Assembly: GCA_963850255.1 (NCBI GenBank)
Contig: CAWKLL010000045.1
Coordinates: forward strand, 1-64,000
Length of the DNA stretch: 64,000 bases
Direction of reading: 5' to 3'
Origin: J054 sp963850255
GTDB taxonomy: Bacteria > Pseudomonadota > Gammaproteobacteria > Steroidobacterales > GCA-2729495
The notes beneath the pieces are model-generated. The model saw only the letters and a list, made by a program, of their open reading frames with translations. It searched no databases and was not told where the DNA came from. The translations under genes were made by a program, and so were the position numbers. Positions 23,379-31,024 of this stretch are shown here, in pieces; within the stretch, counting starts at the first letter, position 1; each line of letters begins with the position of its first letter.

Positions 23379-23773
23379 GATCGTCCCGAAATGCGTATTT
23401 ACCGCAGCCTGGCTGCCGACTAATTTGGAAGTCTTGTCAGCCGGATCCCGGCTTCCTGCTGGCCTGACTGTAAACAGTATCTCATTTATCTTCGGCCAGA
23501 GTTTCGGCGAAAAAAGGTAAAGGCGTTGATGGGGTCGGACCGCGGCAGTAAACCGATTGCTTGGCTTTCCCGGTCAGTTTGGCGCTATCTGGGAAAAAGC
23601 TGCGGGTCTATTTCCCAAGGTCGAATCGCAGCAGCTATAGTCAGACCCGGCCGTAAATAGACCCGGTACCTTTTGCGGTAGATGGGCGGGCTGCCGGGTG
23701 GCAGCATGGCACGCGCCGGCGTTCAAGCACTAAATTGGGCTGAAATAGCGCCAATCTCAACTGGAAATTACCC
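23379..23773. other. intergenic region with REP-like doublet
   Basis: No gene is visible. The stretch between 23592 and 23674 is an inverted pair of REP-like repeats. The region separates divergent transcription units, so promoters for both neighbours should lie here, but none stands out. Bases around 23685-23720 (GGGCGGGCTGCCGGGTGGCA) resemble a piece of the DUF1838 coding sequence at 22127-22160. Confidence 0.45.
23592..23674. repeat. REP-like inverted repeat doublet
   Basis: The left arm is GAAAAAGCTGCGGGTCTATT starting at about 23593, a variant of the common motif. The right arm, AAATAGACCCGGTACCTTTT at 23655-23674, is its inverted form. The 41 bases between include another GACCCGG. Confidence 0.7.
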
Positions 23774-24460
23774 ATGAAACTCTACGGATCCATCGCTTCC
23801 CCCTACGTCGCGCGCGTGGTCATGTTTGCCGGCCTGAAAGGCATTGAGCTGCCCATGGAGCCCGCGCCGGGCGGCCTGGGTTCTGCCGAGTACAAGGCGA
23901 TTAACCCCACCGGCAAGATTCCGGCGCTGCAGGTCGACGGCCCGCAGGGCAAGCAATGCATTGCCGAGTCGACGGTGATTTGCGAATTCCTGGAAGCGAC
24001 CCATCCGCAACCAGCGCTGATCCCGGCCGAGCCCATCGCCCAGGCGCAGACGCGCATGATCGCGCACATGACAGACCTCTACGTGGCGCCGCACAATACG
24101 CCGCTGAATCGCATGGGCCCGAACCGCGACCAGGCGCTGATCGAAAACCAGGCCGGGCTGTTTGCCCAGGGCTTCCACTTCATTGAGTCCTATATGGGCC
24201 CCGGCCCCTTCGCCGTTGCTGCTACGCCGACGCTGGGTGACTGCGCGCTGGCGCCGTTCATCGTCATGCTGAAGCAAAACATCTTTGCCACGTTTCCGGA
24301 AGTGACGGACCCCACCATGGGCGATGGCCGGCTGGCCGAATGGTGGCAAGCCGTGCAGGCGGATCCCGTTTGTCGCGATAACCTGGACCACTACGCCGTG
24401 GAACTGGAAAGCTTTCTCAAGTGGCTGGGCGAACAGATGGCGAAACGCCGCGGTGCCTAG
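23774..24460 (+). CDS. glutathione S-transferase family protein
   Basis: The 228-residue protein has the N-terminal thioredoxin fold MKLYGSIASPYVARVVMFAG with the catalytic Ser/Tyr region, the cis-Pro segment NPTGKIPALQVD, and ESTVICEFLEATHP, which binds glutathione. The helical C-terminal domain contains AATPTLGDCALAPFI. It may detoxify electrophiles or act in aromatic catabolism. The next gene starts 84 bases downstream with its own promoter-like box. Confidence 0.88.
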   Translation: MKLYGSIASPYVARVVMFAGLKGIELPMEPAPGGLGSAEYKAINPTGKIPALQVDGPQGKQCIAESTVICEFLEATHPQPALIPAEPIAQAQTRMIAHMTDLYVAPHNTPLNRMGPNRDQALIENQAGLFAQGFHFIESYMGPGPFAVAATPTLGDCALAPFIVMLKQNIFATFPEVTDPTMGDGRLAEWWQAVQADPVCRDNLDHYAVELESFLKWLGEQMAKRRGA

Positions 24461-24510
24461 CGCATAAGGTTTCGCGGGCGGCGCGCTAATTTTTCGGGTC
24501 GTCGAACGAG

Positions 24511-24516
24511 TAAACT
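24511..24516 (+). promoter_or_regulatory. possible -10 box (GTAAACTG-like) before the alpha/beta hydrolase gene
   Basis: TAAACT in GAGTAAACTGTTC lies 28 bases before the ATG at 24545. The same box precedes the genes at 21391 and 26414. No good -35 is seen. Confidence 0.3.
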
Positions 24517-24544
24517 GTTCGCGTAATTGTCCCGATAGCCGCCC

Positions 24545-25336
24545 ATGACCCAGATTCACAAAGCCTATCTGCCCGGGCCTTTCGGCCAGATCCATTACTA
24601 TTCAGCCGGCGAGGGCCCGACCCTGGTCATGGCCCACCAATCGCCGGTCTGCGCGCGGATGTTCGAGCAGGCCATGCCGCTGCTGGCCGCGCAGGGCATT
24701 AATGCCGTGGCCGTTGATACGCCGGGCTACGGAAACTCCGACATTCCGGGCACGCCACCCGCGCTGGCCGAATATGCCGATGCCTTCGCCGCGGTGCTCG
24801 ATGGCCTGGATCTGGCGCGTGCGCACTTCCTGGGTCATCACACCGGTGCCGGCATTCTGTGTAACTTTGCCGCGCGCTATCCGCAGCGAGTAGACAAGTT
24901 AATTCTCAACGGGCCGCCGCTATTCTCGGCTGAAGAACTTTCACAGTTTCAGGACTTCGAACTCGGTCCGCACCCGGTGCATGCGGATGGTTCGCACCTG
25001 CAGGAAGCCTGGGATCGGCGCCTGCAATACACGCCCGGCTGGTCCAACGCGCAGGCCATGCATCGCCGCCTGGTCGATCAGCTGTGGGCCGGTGACACCT
25101 GGTGGTACGGCCACCGCGCAGCCTTTGCCTACCAGATGGAAGCCGACCTGCTGGCGCTAAGCGGACCGGTACTAATCCTGACCAACACCGGTGACGACCT
25201 GTACGGCAGCGCGCAAAAAGTCCGCGCGCTGCGCCCGGACTTTGCTTACGCCGAACTCGAAGGCGGTACTCACGACATCGTCGATGAACAGCCTGAGGCC
25301 TGGTCGCGGTGTGTGGCGGAGTTTATTCACGGGTAA
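24545..25336 (+). CDS. alpha/beta fold hydrolase with His at the nucleophile position
   Basis: The 263-residue protein has the standard fold with an N-terminal strand pair, VDTPGYGNSDIPG, and a C-terminal ALEGGTHDI-like ELEGGTHDIVDEQP that would carry the catalytic His. The nucleophile elbow reads FLGHHTGAGILC: the residue normally Ser, Asp or Cys is His. The Asp of TNTGDDLYG could be the acid. It may have lost hydrolase activity or use another chemistry. Homologues in this subfamily should be compared before naming a substrate. Confidence 0.8.
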   Translation: MTQIHKAYLPGPFGQIHYYSAGEGPTLVMAHQSPVCARMFEQAMPLLAAQGINAVAVDTPGYGNSDIPGTPPALAEYADAFAAVLDGLDLARAHFLGHHTGAGILCNFAARYPQRVDKLILNGPPLFSAEELSQFQDFELGPHPVHADGSHLQEAWDRRLQYTPGWSNAQAMHRRLVDQLWAGDTWWYGHRAAFAYQMEADLLALSGPVLILTNTGDDLYGSAQKVRALRPDFAYAELEGGTHDIVDEQPEAWSRCVAEFIHG

Positions 25337-25355
25337 CAGGTGTCGAACCGAAATT

Positions 25356-26156
25356 CTAGTAGGACGATGCCTCGGAGACCGCATCGGTGACCATTGCAGC
25401 GGGATCGTCGTTCCAGCTGAAGGTTTCGCCGTTCTGCTCAGCACTTTGTTTATTGATGACGCTGATCATGCCCGCGACGCTGTCCTCGATGGGCGTGAAA
25501 AACTTGTTCGGTTTTTCGCCATGGGTGGCGATGCGGCCGGGCATCAGCACCATCACCCGGATGCCGTCACGTTTTCCCTGCCGGCCGATATCCAGATGCA
25601 GGTTATCGATGGCCGCTTTGCTCGATTTGTAATAGGCGAAGCCGGGCGCCGGGATGCCGCTCGTGCCCTGGCTGGTGGTCAGAGTTGCCAGGGCGCCCAG
25701 CTCACTGGCTTTCAGGTGCGGCCAAAAGGCTTCGGATACTTTTAGCGGGCCGCGCACATTGATGTGGAAAAAGGTGTCGAATGCCACATAGTCCATGCTG
25801 CCGAACGACTGGCCCTTGTCCGGTCCGCGCATCAGTGCGCCGTTGTTGACCAGCACATCGATGGCCTGGCCTTCGTAGGCTTTGGCCAGTTCGTCGATGC
25901 CGTCCAGATCCAGCAGATCCAGGTACTCCACGACAATGTTCTCTTGCTGGCTGGCCAGTGCATTCAGTTCGTCTGCGCTATCAGGGTTGCGGCAGGTGGC
26001 AATAACCCGATAGCCCCGTTCAGCATATTGCTTGACGAACTCCAGGCCTATGCCGCGGTTAGCGCCGGTGATCAATACCGTGGGTTCCGCCGCGAAGCTG
26101 CTGGCAGACCAGACCATCGCGATGCTCAGGATAAGTCCGAAAAAACCTCTGTTCAT
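25356..26156 (-). CDS. short-chain dehydrogenase with an N-terminal signal peptide
   Basis: The 266-residue protein begins MNRGFFGLILSIAMVWSASS then FAAEPTVLITGANRGIGLEF. A cleavable signal peptide thus precedes a complete SDR Rossmann fold (TGxxxGxG). The catalytic Tyr and Lys lie in PGFAYYKSSKAAIDNL, with Asn in VLVNNGALM. SDRs are normally cytoplasmic NAD(P)-dependent enzymes, so export would be unusual unless the hydrophobic N terminus only anchors it. The ATG at 26156 was chosen because the longer reading upstream is low-quality sequence. Confidence 0.82.
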   Translation of the reverse strand: MNRGFFGLILSIAMVWSASSFAAEPTVLITGANRGIGLEFVKQYAERGYRVIATCRNPDSADELNALASQQENIVVEYLDLLDLDGIDELAKAYEGQAIDVLVNNGALMRGPDKGQSFGSMDYVAFDTFFHINVRGPLKVSEAFWPHLKASELGALATLTTSQGTSGIPAPGFAYYKSSKAAIDNLHLDIGRQGKRDGIRVMVLMPGRIATHGEKPNKFFTPIEDSVAGMISVINKQSAEQNGETFSWNDDPAAMVTDAVSEASSY

Positions 26157-26383
26157 TATTCGTCTCCGAGTGTTACCAGCACTATGCCGGAGAATCAGGG
26201 GCGGATACCAGAAAAACGGTGTTGCGACGGAAATTGTCGGCGCCGATCCGTTGCGATAGAGATTCTGCTGCGCGGCCGGCCAATCTCGGCGAAAATGTAC
26301 GCTACTAGCCGTGCAGGTGAGTAAACTTTCCACGAAAATCCGGGCCGCGTTGGCCGCCCGAGTCTGAGCCCAGACCGGTGCAG

Positions 26384-26389
26384 TAAACT
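26384..26389 (+). promoter_or_regulatory. possible -10 box (GTAAACTG) before lemA-like gene
   Basis: TAAACT within CAGTAAACTG sits 25 bases ahead of the ATG at 26414 and matches the boxes at 21323 and 24511. A GAGTAAAC sequence also occurs at 26320. The evidence is positional only. Confidence 0.3.
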
Positions 26390-26413
26390 GGTCCCTATCC
26401 GCCGGGAGTTGGC

Positions 26414-26953
26414 ATGCAAGGTATCGCGCTGGTCATTGCTCTGGCCCTGGTTGCCGGGGGCATCTTCCTGTTCAACCGCCTGGTCAGCGATCGCAACCAG
26501 GTACGCGCGGCGTGGAGTGATATCGATGTTCAGCTGACCCGCCGGCATGAGCTGGTGCCGCGGCTGGTGGAGGCCGTGAAGGGCTACGCCGGGCATGAGC
26601 GAGCCACCATGGCCGCGGTAACTGAGCTGCGCAAGCATTCCATCGCGGCGCAGCGCCTTGCTGACAAGGCCGGCCTGGAGGATCAGCTGCAGTCGGGATT
26701 GCATAAACTGGTGGTACTGGCCGAGGCTTATCCTGATCTCAAGGCCAGCGAGAATTTTCTCACGCTGCAGAACGAACTGGTCGAGATCGAAGACCATCTG
26801 CAATACGCCCGGCGTTTTTATAACGGATCGGTGCGGGTATTTAACACGCGTATCGAGACGCTGCCCGATCTCATCATCGCCAGCCTGATGCGCCTGCGGC
26901 CGGCGGAGTACTTTGTCGCTGACGAGCGTGACGCACCCGAGATCGGCCTGTGA
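26414..26953 (+). CDS. LemA family protein
   Basis: The 179-residue protein has one N-terminal membrane segment (GIALVIALALVAGGIFLF). The LemA helical domain follows: AAWSDIDVQLTRRHELVPRL, VEAVKGYAGHERATMAAVTE, and LQNELVEIEDHLQYARRFYN. LemA proteins are membrane-anchored with a largely extracytoplasmic helical bundle of uncertain role. The stop overlaps the GTG of the DUF2207 gene, a recurrent gene pair. Confidence 0.92.
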   Translation: MQGIALVIALALVAGGIFLFNRLVSDRNQVRAAWSDIDVQLTRRHELVPRLVEAVKGYAGHERATMAAVTELRKHSIAAQRLADKAGLEDQLQSGLHKLVVLAEAYPDLKASENFLTLQNELVEIEDHLQYARRFYNGSVRVFNTRIETLPDLIIASLMRLRPAEYFVADERDAPEIGL

Positions 26954-28806
26954 TTCACCAGCGCCGATGGCTGGTCGCCGCTGCCTGCCTGGCCTTGCTG
27001 CAAATCGCGCAGGCTGGCGAACAGATCACCCGTTTCGACAGCGCCATCGAGGTGCTGGCCGACAGTTCGATGCAGGTGACGGAAACCATTCGTGTTCGCG
27101 CCGAGGGTGAGCGGATTCGGCGCGGCATCTATCGTGAGTTTCCGACTGACTATCGTGATCGGCTGAATAATCGGATCCGAGTCGGATTCGAGGTCCTCGG
27201 GGTAAAGCGCGATGGCAACAGCGAGCCGTTCTTTACCGAGAAATATGCCAATGGTGTGCGCGTCTACATCGGTCGTGCAGATCGGCTGCTGCCGCCGGGC
27301 GAGTATGAGTACGCGCTGACCTATCGCACCACCCGCCAGCTGGGTTATTTCGAGGACTACGACGAGCTGTACTGGAACGTGACCGGCAACGGCTGGGGAT
27401 TCACGATTCAAAGCGCCGGCGCGAGCATTACTTTGCCCGCCGGTGCTGAGCGCTCGGCCATGGCCATTGAAGGTTATACCGGGCCAAGCGGGGCGGTCGG
27501 GCAGGACTTTGACGCGCAAGTGCTGGGCGACAGTCTCGCCAGCATTCGCACCACCCGGGCGCTGCAGCCCAACGAGGGGCTGACCGTGGTGCTGAGCTGG
27601 CCCAAAGGCGTGGTGACGGAGCCGTCGTCGCTGCAGCGGGCCGGCTGGTTGCTCAAGGATAATCTCGGCCTGATTATCGCGCTCGCCGGCCTGGCGACGA
27701 TGGCGTTCTATCTGTACGTTGCCTGGGCGCGCTTCGGACGCGATCCAGCGTCAGGCCCGGTGTTTCCGCATTACGAACCGCCGCCGGAGCTCTCACCGGG
27801 CGCCTGTCGTTACATCCTGGAAATGTCGCACGACAACCAGGCTTTTTCCGCCGCGGTGCTCAACCTCGCGGTGAAGGGCTATCTCACTATTCACAAGGGC
27901 CGCACTGCCGCCTGGCAGGCGGCCGGCGAAAGCAACGCGCTGGATGAGGCGATGGACAAACTCTCGCCCATGCAGAAAACCCTGTTGGGGCCTTTCCTGG
28001 AAATAGCCGCGAAGGCCATCGAGAAGGCCGGCGACGATACCTTTGTGTTGGAGCAGACCAGCCCGATCCGCGACCTGCCCGCCATGGGGCCGGGTGAGTC
28101 GGCGCTGTTCAGCAAACTGTTTGCAGCGGGTCGCTACCTGGTGCTGACACAGACCAATCACGAGACCGTGCGCGCGGCGATCAGCGCGCATTCCTCGGCG
28201 CTGCAGAAATACTACAAGCGCAAGAATTTTCTCACCAACGGTGGCTTGATATTGCCGGCGGTGCTGATCATCGGCGCGACGCTACTGGCGGTAATCCTGT
28301 TCGCCGAAATTTCCCCGCTGGTTATCGTCGCGCTGCTGTTCGCGCTACCGCTGCTGATTCTGTTTGCCCGGCTGTTGAAAGCGCCGACCCGGCCGGGTCG
28401 CAAGACCATGGATCAGATCGAAGGCTTTCGCCTGTATTTGCAGGTGGCCGAGGCGGACGATCTCAAGCGTATCGAAGGCATTGCCGGACCCAGCCCGACC
28501 CGGACCGAGGCCTTGTTCGAGCGCTTTTTGCCTTATGCCGTGGCCCTGGATGTCGAACAACCCTGGGCGGAACAGTTCGAGTCACTGTTTCAACGCCTGG
28601 CCGCAGAACAAGGCCGCAGCTATCAGCCTCGCTGGTACGTCGGTCAGCAACCTGCGACCAGCTTCAACGGCTTTACCACCGCCATGAGCGGTGCGTTGAG
28701 TACCGCCATCAGCTCATCGTCGCAGGCGCCGGGCTCATCATCGGGCAGCGGCGGGGGCGGCTCGTCCGGTGGTGGTGGCGGCGGCGGCGGCGGTGGCGGC
28801 TGGTAA
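26950..28806 (+). CDS. DUF2207 domain-containing membrane protein
   Basis: The 618-residue protein has a signal peptide. An N-terminal extracytoplasmic domain contains VRAEGERIRRGIYREFPTDY and YEDYDELYWNVTGNGW-like FEDYDELYWNVTGNGWGFTI. Membrane segments lie near residues 235-255 and 430-480. A cytoplasmic part contains KTMDQIEGFRLYLQVAEADD, and the C-terminal tail is almost pure Ser and Gly ending in Trp, typical of this family. GTG at 26950 overlaps the lemA stop (GTGA), so the two are translationally coupled. Confidence 0.9.
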   Translation: MIHQRRWLVAAACLALLQIAQAGEQITRFDSAIEVLADSSMQVTETIRVRAEGERIRRGIYREFPTDYRDRLNNRIRVGFEVLGVKRDGNSEPFFTEKYANGVRVYIGRADRLLPPGEYEYALTYRTTRQLGYFEDYDELYWNVTGNGWGFTIQSAGASITLPAGAERSAMAIEGYTGPSGAVGQDFDAQVLGDSLASIRTTRALQPNEGLTVVLSWPKGVVTEPSSLQRAGWLLKDNLGLIIALAGLATMAFYLYVAWARFGRDPASGPVFPHYEPPPELSPGACRYILEMSHDNQAFSAAVLNLAVKGYLTIHKGRTAAWQAAGESNALDEAMDKLSPMQKTLLGPFLEIAAKAIEKAGDDTFVLEQTSPIRDLPAMGPGESALFSKLFAAGRYLVLTQTNHETVRAAISAHSSALQKYYKRKNFLTNGGLILPAVLIIGATLLAVILFAEISPLVIVALLFALPLLILFARLLKAPTRPGRKTMDQIEGFRLYLQVAEADDLKRIEGIAGPSPTRTEALFERFLPYAVALDVEQPWAEQFESLFQRLAAEQGRSYQPRWYVGQQPATSFNGFTTAMSGALSTAISSSSQAPGSSSGSGGGGSSGGGGGGGGGGGW

Positions 28807-28836
28807 GGGGCGCGCAGCGATTCTCGGGTCTACTGC

Positions 28837-29700
28837 CTACCGTGAGCCAAGATAGATTGCGGCCAGCACAATCATTGCGCCGATGAGTTCCTGCAAGCTG
28901 AATCCGCGGGCGAAGAACAACACGTCCCAGACGAAACTGAGCGCGGGTTGCAGCAGCAGGGCGATACCGGCGGCCGCGGCCGACACACGCGGCAAGCTGC
29001 CGGCAATCAGTAGCCAGCCGACGCAGTGCGAGATGATGCCGTAGCTCAGCAACCAGCCGGCGTCGGCTGCGCTGGGAATTTGCAGGGAAACGCCTTCGGC
29101 CATCGCGGCAGCGCCCAGCAGTGCGGCGGTTAATAGAGATACCGTGGCTACTTCGCGCGCTGCCGAGAGATGGCTCGATTGCGCGCGCGCCTGGCGCAAG
29201 GTGAACAGATAGCCGGCGTAGGTCACGGCCGTGATCAGTCCAAAAATAACCCCCAGCCGGTAGTCCGCGGGCAGTGCCTGCCAGTCGATACCAACGATCA
29301 ATACCAGCCCGAACAGTGCCAGCGGTATTGCGATCAGCTGACTGGGATGCGGCCGCTGGTTCAGCAGCAGAAAACCGGCCAGGGTGATGAAGAACACCTG
29401 GAAGTTGCCGAGCAGGGTGGCCAGGCCCGGGCCGAGGTAGCCGATACTGCGATGCCAGCTCCACAAATCCACGGCGAAAAAGGCCGCCGACAACAGGAGG
29501 ATTGCCAGGGTCCGTGGCGTGAAACCCAGTCGGCGGCGGGTCACAATCAGGTAGATCGCCAGCGCGCCGCCGCCGATCAACACACGATAAAAGCCACTGA
29601 CAGTGGGCGACACGCTGACCAGCTGCACCCAGACCGGCGACAGGCTGATCAGAGCGGCGCCGGCAAACAGCGGCAGGCGAGGATTGCTGAGAAATTCCAT
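28837..29700 (-). CDS. EamA/DMT superfamily transporter
   Basis: The 287-residue protein has ten predicted membrane helices in two EamA repeats. Recognisable segments are VSGFYRVLIGGGALAIYLIV, the WSWHRSIGYLGPGLATLLGN segment of the first repeat, and LLQPALSFVWDVLFF near the end of the second. Family members export or import amino acids, nucleosides or other small metabolites; the substrate here is unknown. ATG at 29700 or GTG at 29703 are both possible starts. Confidence 0.88.
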   Translation of the reverse strand: MEFLSNPRLPLFAGAALISLSPVWVQLVSVSPTVSGFYRVLIGGGALAIYLIVTRRRLGFTPRTLAILLLSAAFFAVDLWSWHRSIGYLGPGLATLLGNFQVFFITLAGFLLLNQRPHPSQLIAIPLALFGLVLIVGIDWQALPADYRLGVIFGLITAVTYAGYLFTLRQARAQSSHLSAAREVATVSLLTAALLGAAAMAEGVSLQIPSAADAGWLLSYGIISHCVGWLLIAGSLPRVSAAAAGIALLLQPALSFVWDVLFFARGFSLQELIGAMIVLAAIYLGSR

Positions 29701-29983
29701 CACGGCACAAGCTACACGAGGAATGAACGTTTATCGCCGGCGAAAGGCGGGCCGGGGCGAAATCTTGTTTCGCCGTTTCAATACAACGCTCATCGAGCCT
29801 TGCCCGGCCAGCCAATCAGGCATCGTCAGGCTGATATAGGCATCAGCAGATTGCATCGTCCGCGCAACGGTCGAAGACCCCGGTGGCCCGGTCGGCTGGT
29901 AGACTACGGCATTACAACCAGGCCGCGTAGTTAGTTGCGCGTGCTGATAAAGAATTCGAACCATCGCAGGAAGGATTGTCGCT

Positions 29984-30952
29984 ATGAAAAAACCCATCGA
30001 AGAAAACAAGGCGCCGCGCCGCAAAGTCCTGCAGGGCATGGCCGGCATCGGCACGGCAGCCTTGCTGGGTGCCGGCAGTCAGCCTGCTGCGGCGGCGAAA
30101 CGCGAGCCGGTTCGTTTTGATGATCCGGCCTGGAATCGTGATGCACTGGCCCGCCTGACGGGCAATATGGATTTCGGCAAAGTGAAGCATGGCTGGTACG
30201 GCGGTACCGTGTGCGGCGTGCGCGAAAACGAGCCGCTGCGTCCGCTGATGAACTTCGAAGGGTTTTCTTCCGCGCGCCTGATTGATAACGGCGACGGTTC
30301 GTACCAGAAGGTGCTGCGCGAAACGGTCTATTACAAGGACCTGGATACGGGTGAGGTCATGGAGACCTTTCAGAACCCGTATACGGACGAAGAGGTTAAC
30401 GTCGTTTCGGTCGCCAACGATCCGTTTAATGTCGTCCTCGAGAAGTACTATCCGAAGGGTCCGAGCTATGGCGGGCTGCGTAAGGTCGAAGAGAAACGTC
30501 GGCCGATGCTCCTGCCGTGGAAAGTGACCAAGGCGGATACCGTCACGCTTTCTACGGATATTCACCTGTTCTACCCTTCGGCGCTGCAGCCCGATGAGTG
30601 GCCGCGCGAGTCATCCGGGAAAATGGTCCGCGTATCCGAGCTGTTCCGTTACGTCATCGCAAAAGATGACCTGGAGAATCCGGACCTGACTTCGGTCGAG
30701 TACTCCGGCACCTGGGTACGCGTTACGCCATGGCTGCCCTGGATGCTGATGGGCCAGGCCGAGGGGCATATTCTTTATTGCGGCACCATGGGTGGCTTCG
30801 ACACTCTCGATATGCTCTCGCCGCAGGCGCGGGCTTATGGCGAGAAGCATCATCCGCAGTATTTTGATGCGCCCGAAAAATGGGAGGAGCCGAGCCTTTC
30901 CAGTCTCGAGGACTACGCGCGCACGCAGAAGCCGGCGCCGGTCAAGCTGTAA
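29984..30952 (+). CDS. Tat-exported DUF1838 family protein, second copy
   Basis: The 322-residue protein has a long N terminus with a Tat-like signal (APRRKVLQGMAGIGTAALLG). The body shows the family features KVKHGWYGGTVCGVREN, METFQNPYTDEEVNVV, and FYPSALQPDEWPRESSGKMV, which parallels the first copy at 21391. The intact C terminus, MGGFDTLDMLSPQARAYGEK, makes this the better reference for judging the broken copy. Function is unknown. A perfect 14-bp hairpin follows 15 bases after the stop. Confidence 0.87.
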   Translation: MKKPIEENKAPRRKVLQGMAGIGTAALLGAGSQPAAAAKREPVRFDDPAWNRDALARLTGNMDFGKVKHGWYGGTVCGVRENEPLRPLMNFEGFSSARLIDNGDGSYQKVLRETVYYKDLDTGEVMETFQNPYTDEEVNVVSVANDPFNVVLEKYYPKGPSYGGLRKVEEKRRPMLLPWKVTKADTVTLSTDIHLFYPSALQPDEWPRESSGKMVRVSELFRYVIAKDDLENPDLTSVEYSGTWVRVTPWLPWMLMGQAEGHILYCGTMGGFDTLDMLSPQARAYGEKHHPQYFDAPEKWEEPSLSSLEDYARTQKPAPVKL

Positions 30953-30966
30953 GCGAATTGTGCGTT

Positions 30967-31001
30967 CCACGACACCGGCCTGTAACGGGCCGGTGTCGTG
31001 G
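30967..31001 (+). terminator. perfect hairpin downstream of DUF1838 gene, terminator-like but without a T-run
   Basis: CCACGACACCGGCC at 30967-30980 pairs exactly with 30988-31001 around a seven-base loop. No U-tract follows, so termination would have to be Rho-dependent, or the hairpin may protect the 3' end. It lies just before the M48 gene. Confidence 0.5.
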
Positions 31002-31024
31002 GCACCGCACACGGGCCCCGGGTG

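Noticed and set aside
28709..29815. 368-codon minus-strand frame overlapping the EamA transporter
   Set aside because: It is another reading of the transporter DNA; the transporter frame has clear membrane helices while this one is Arg-rich.
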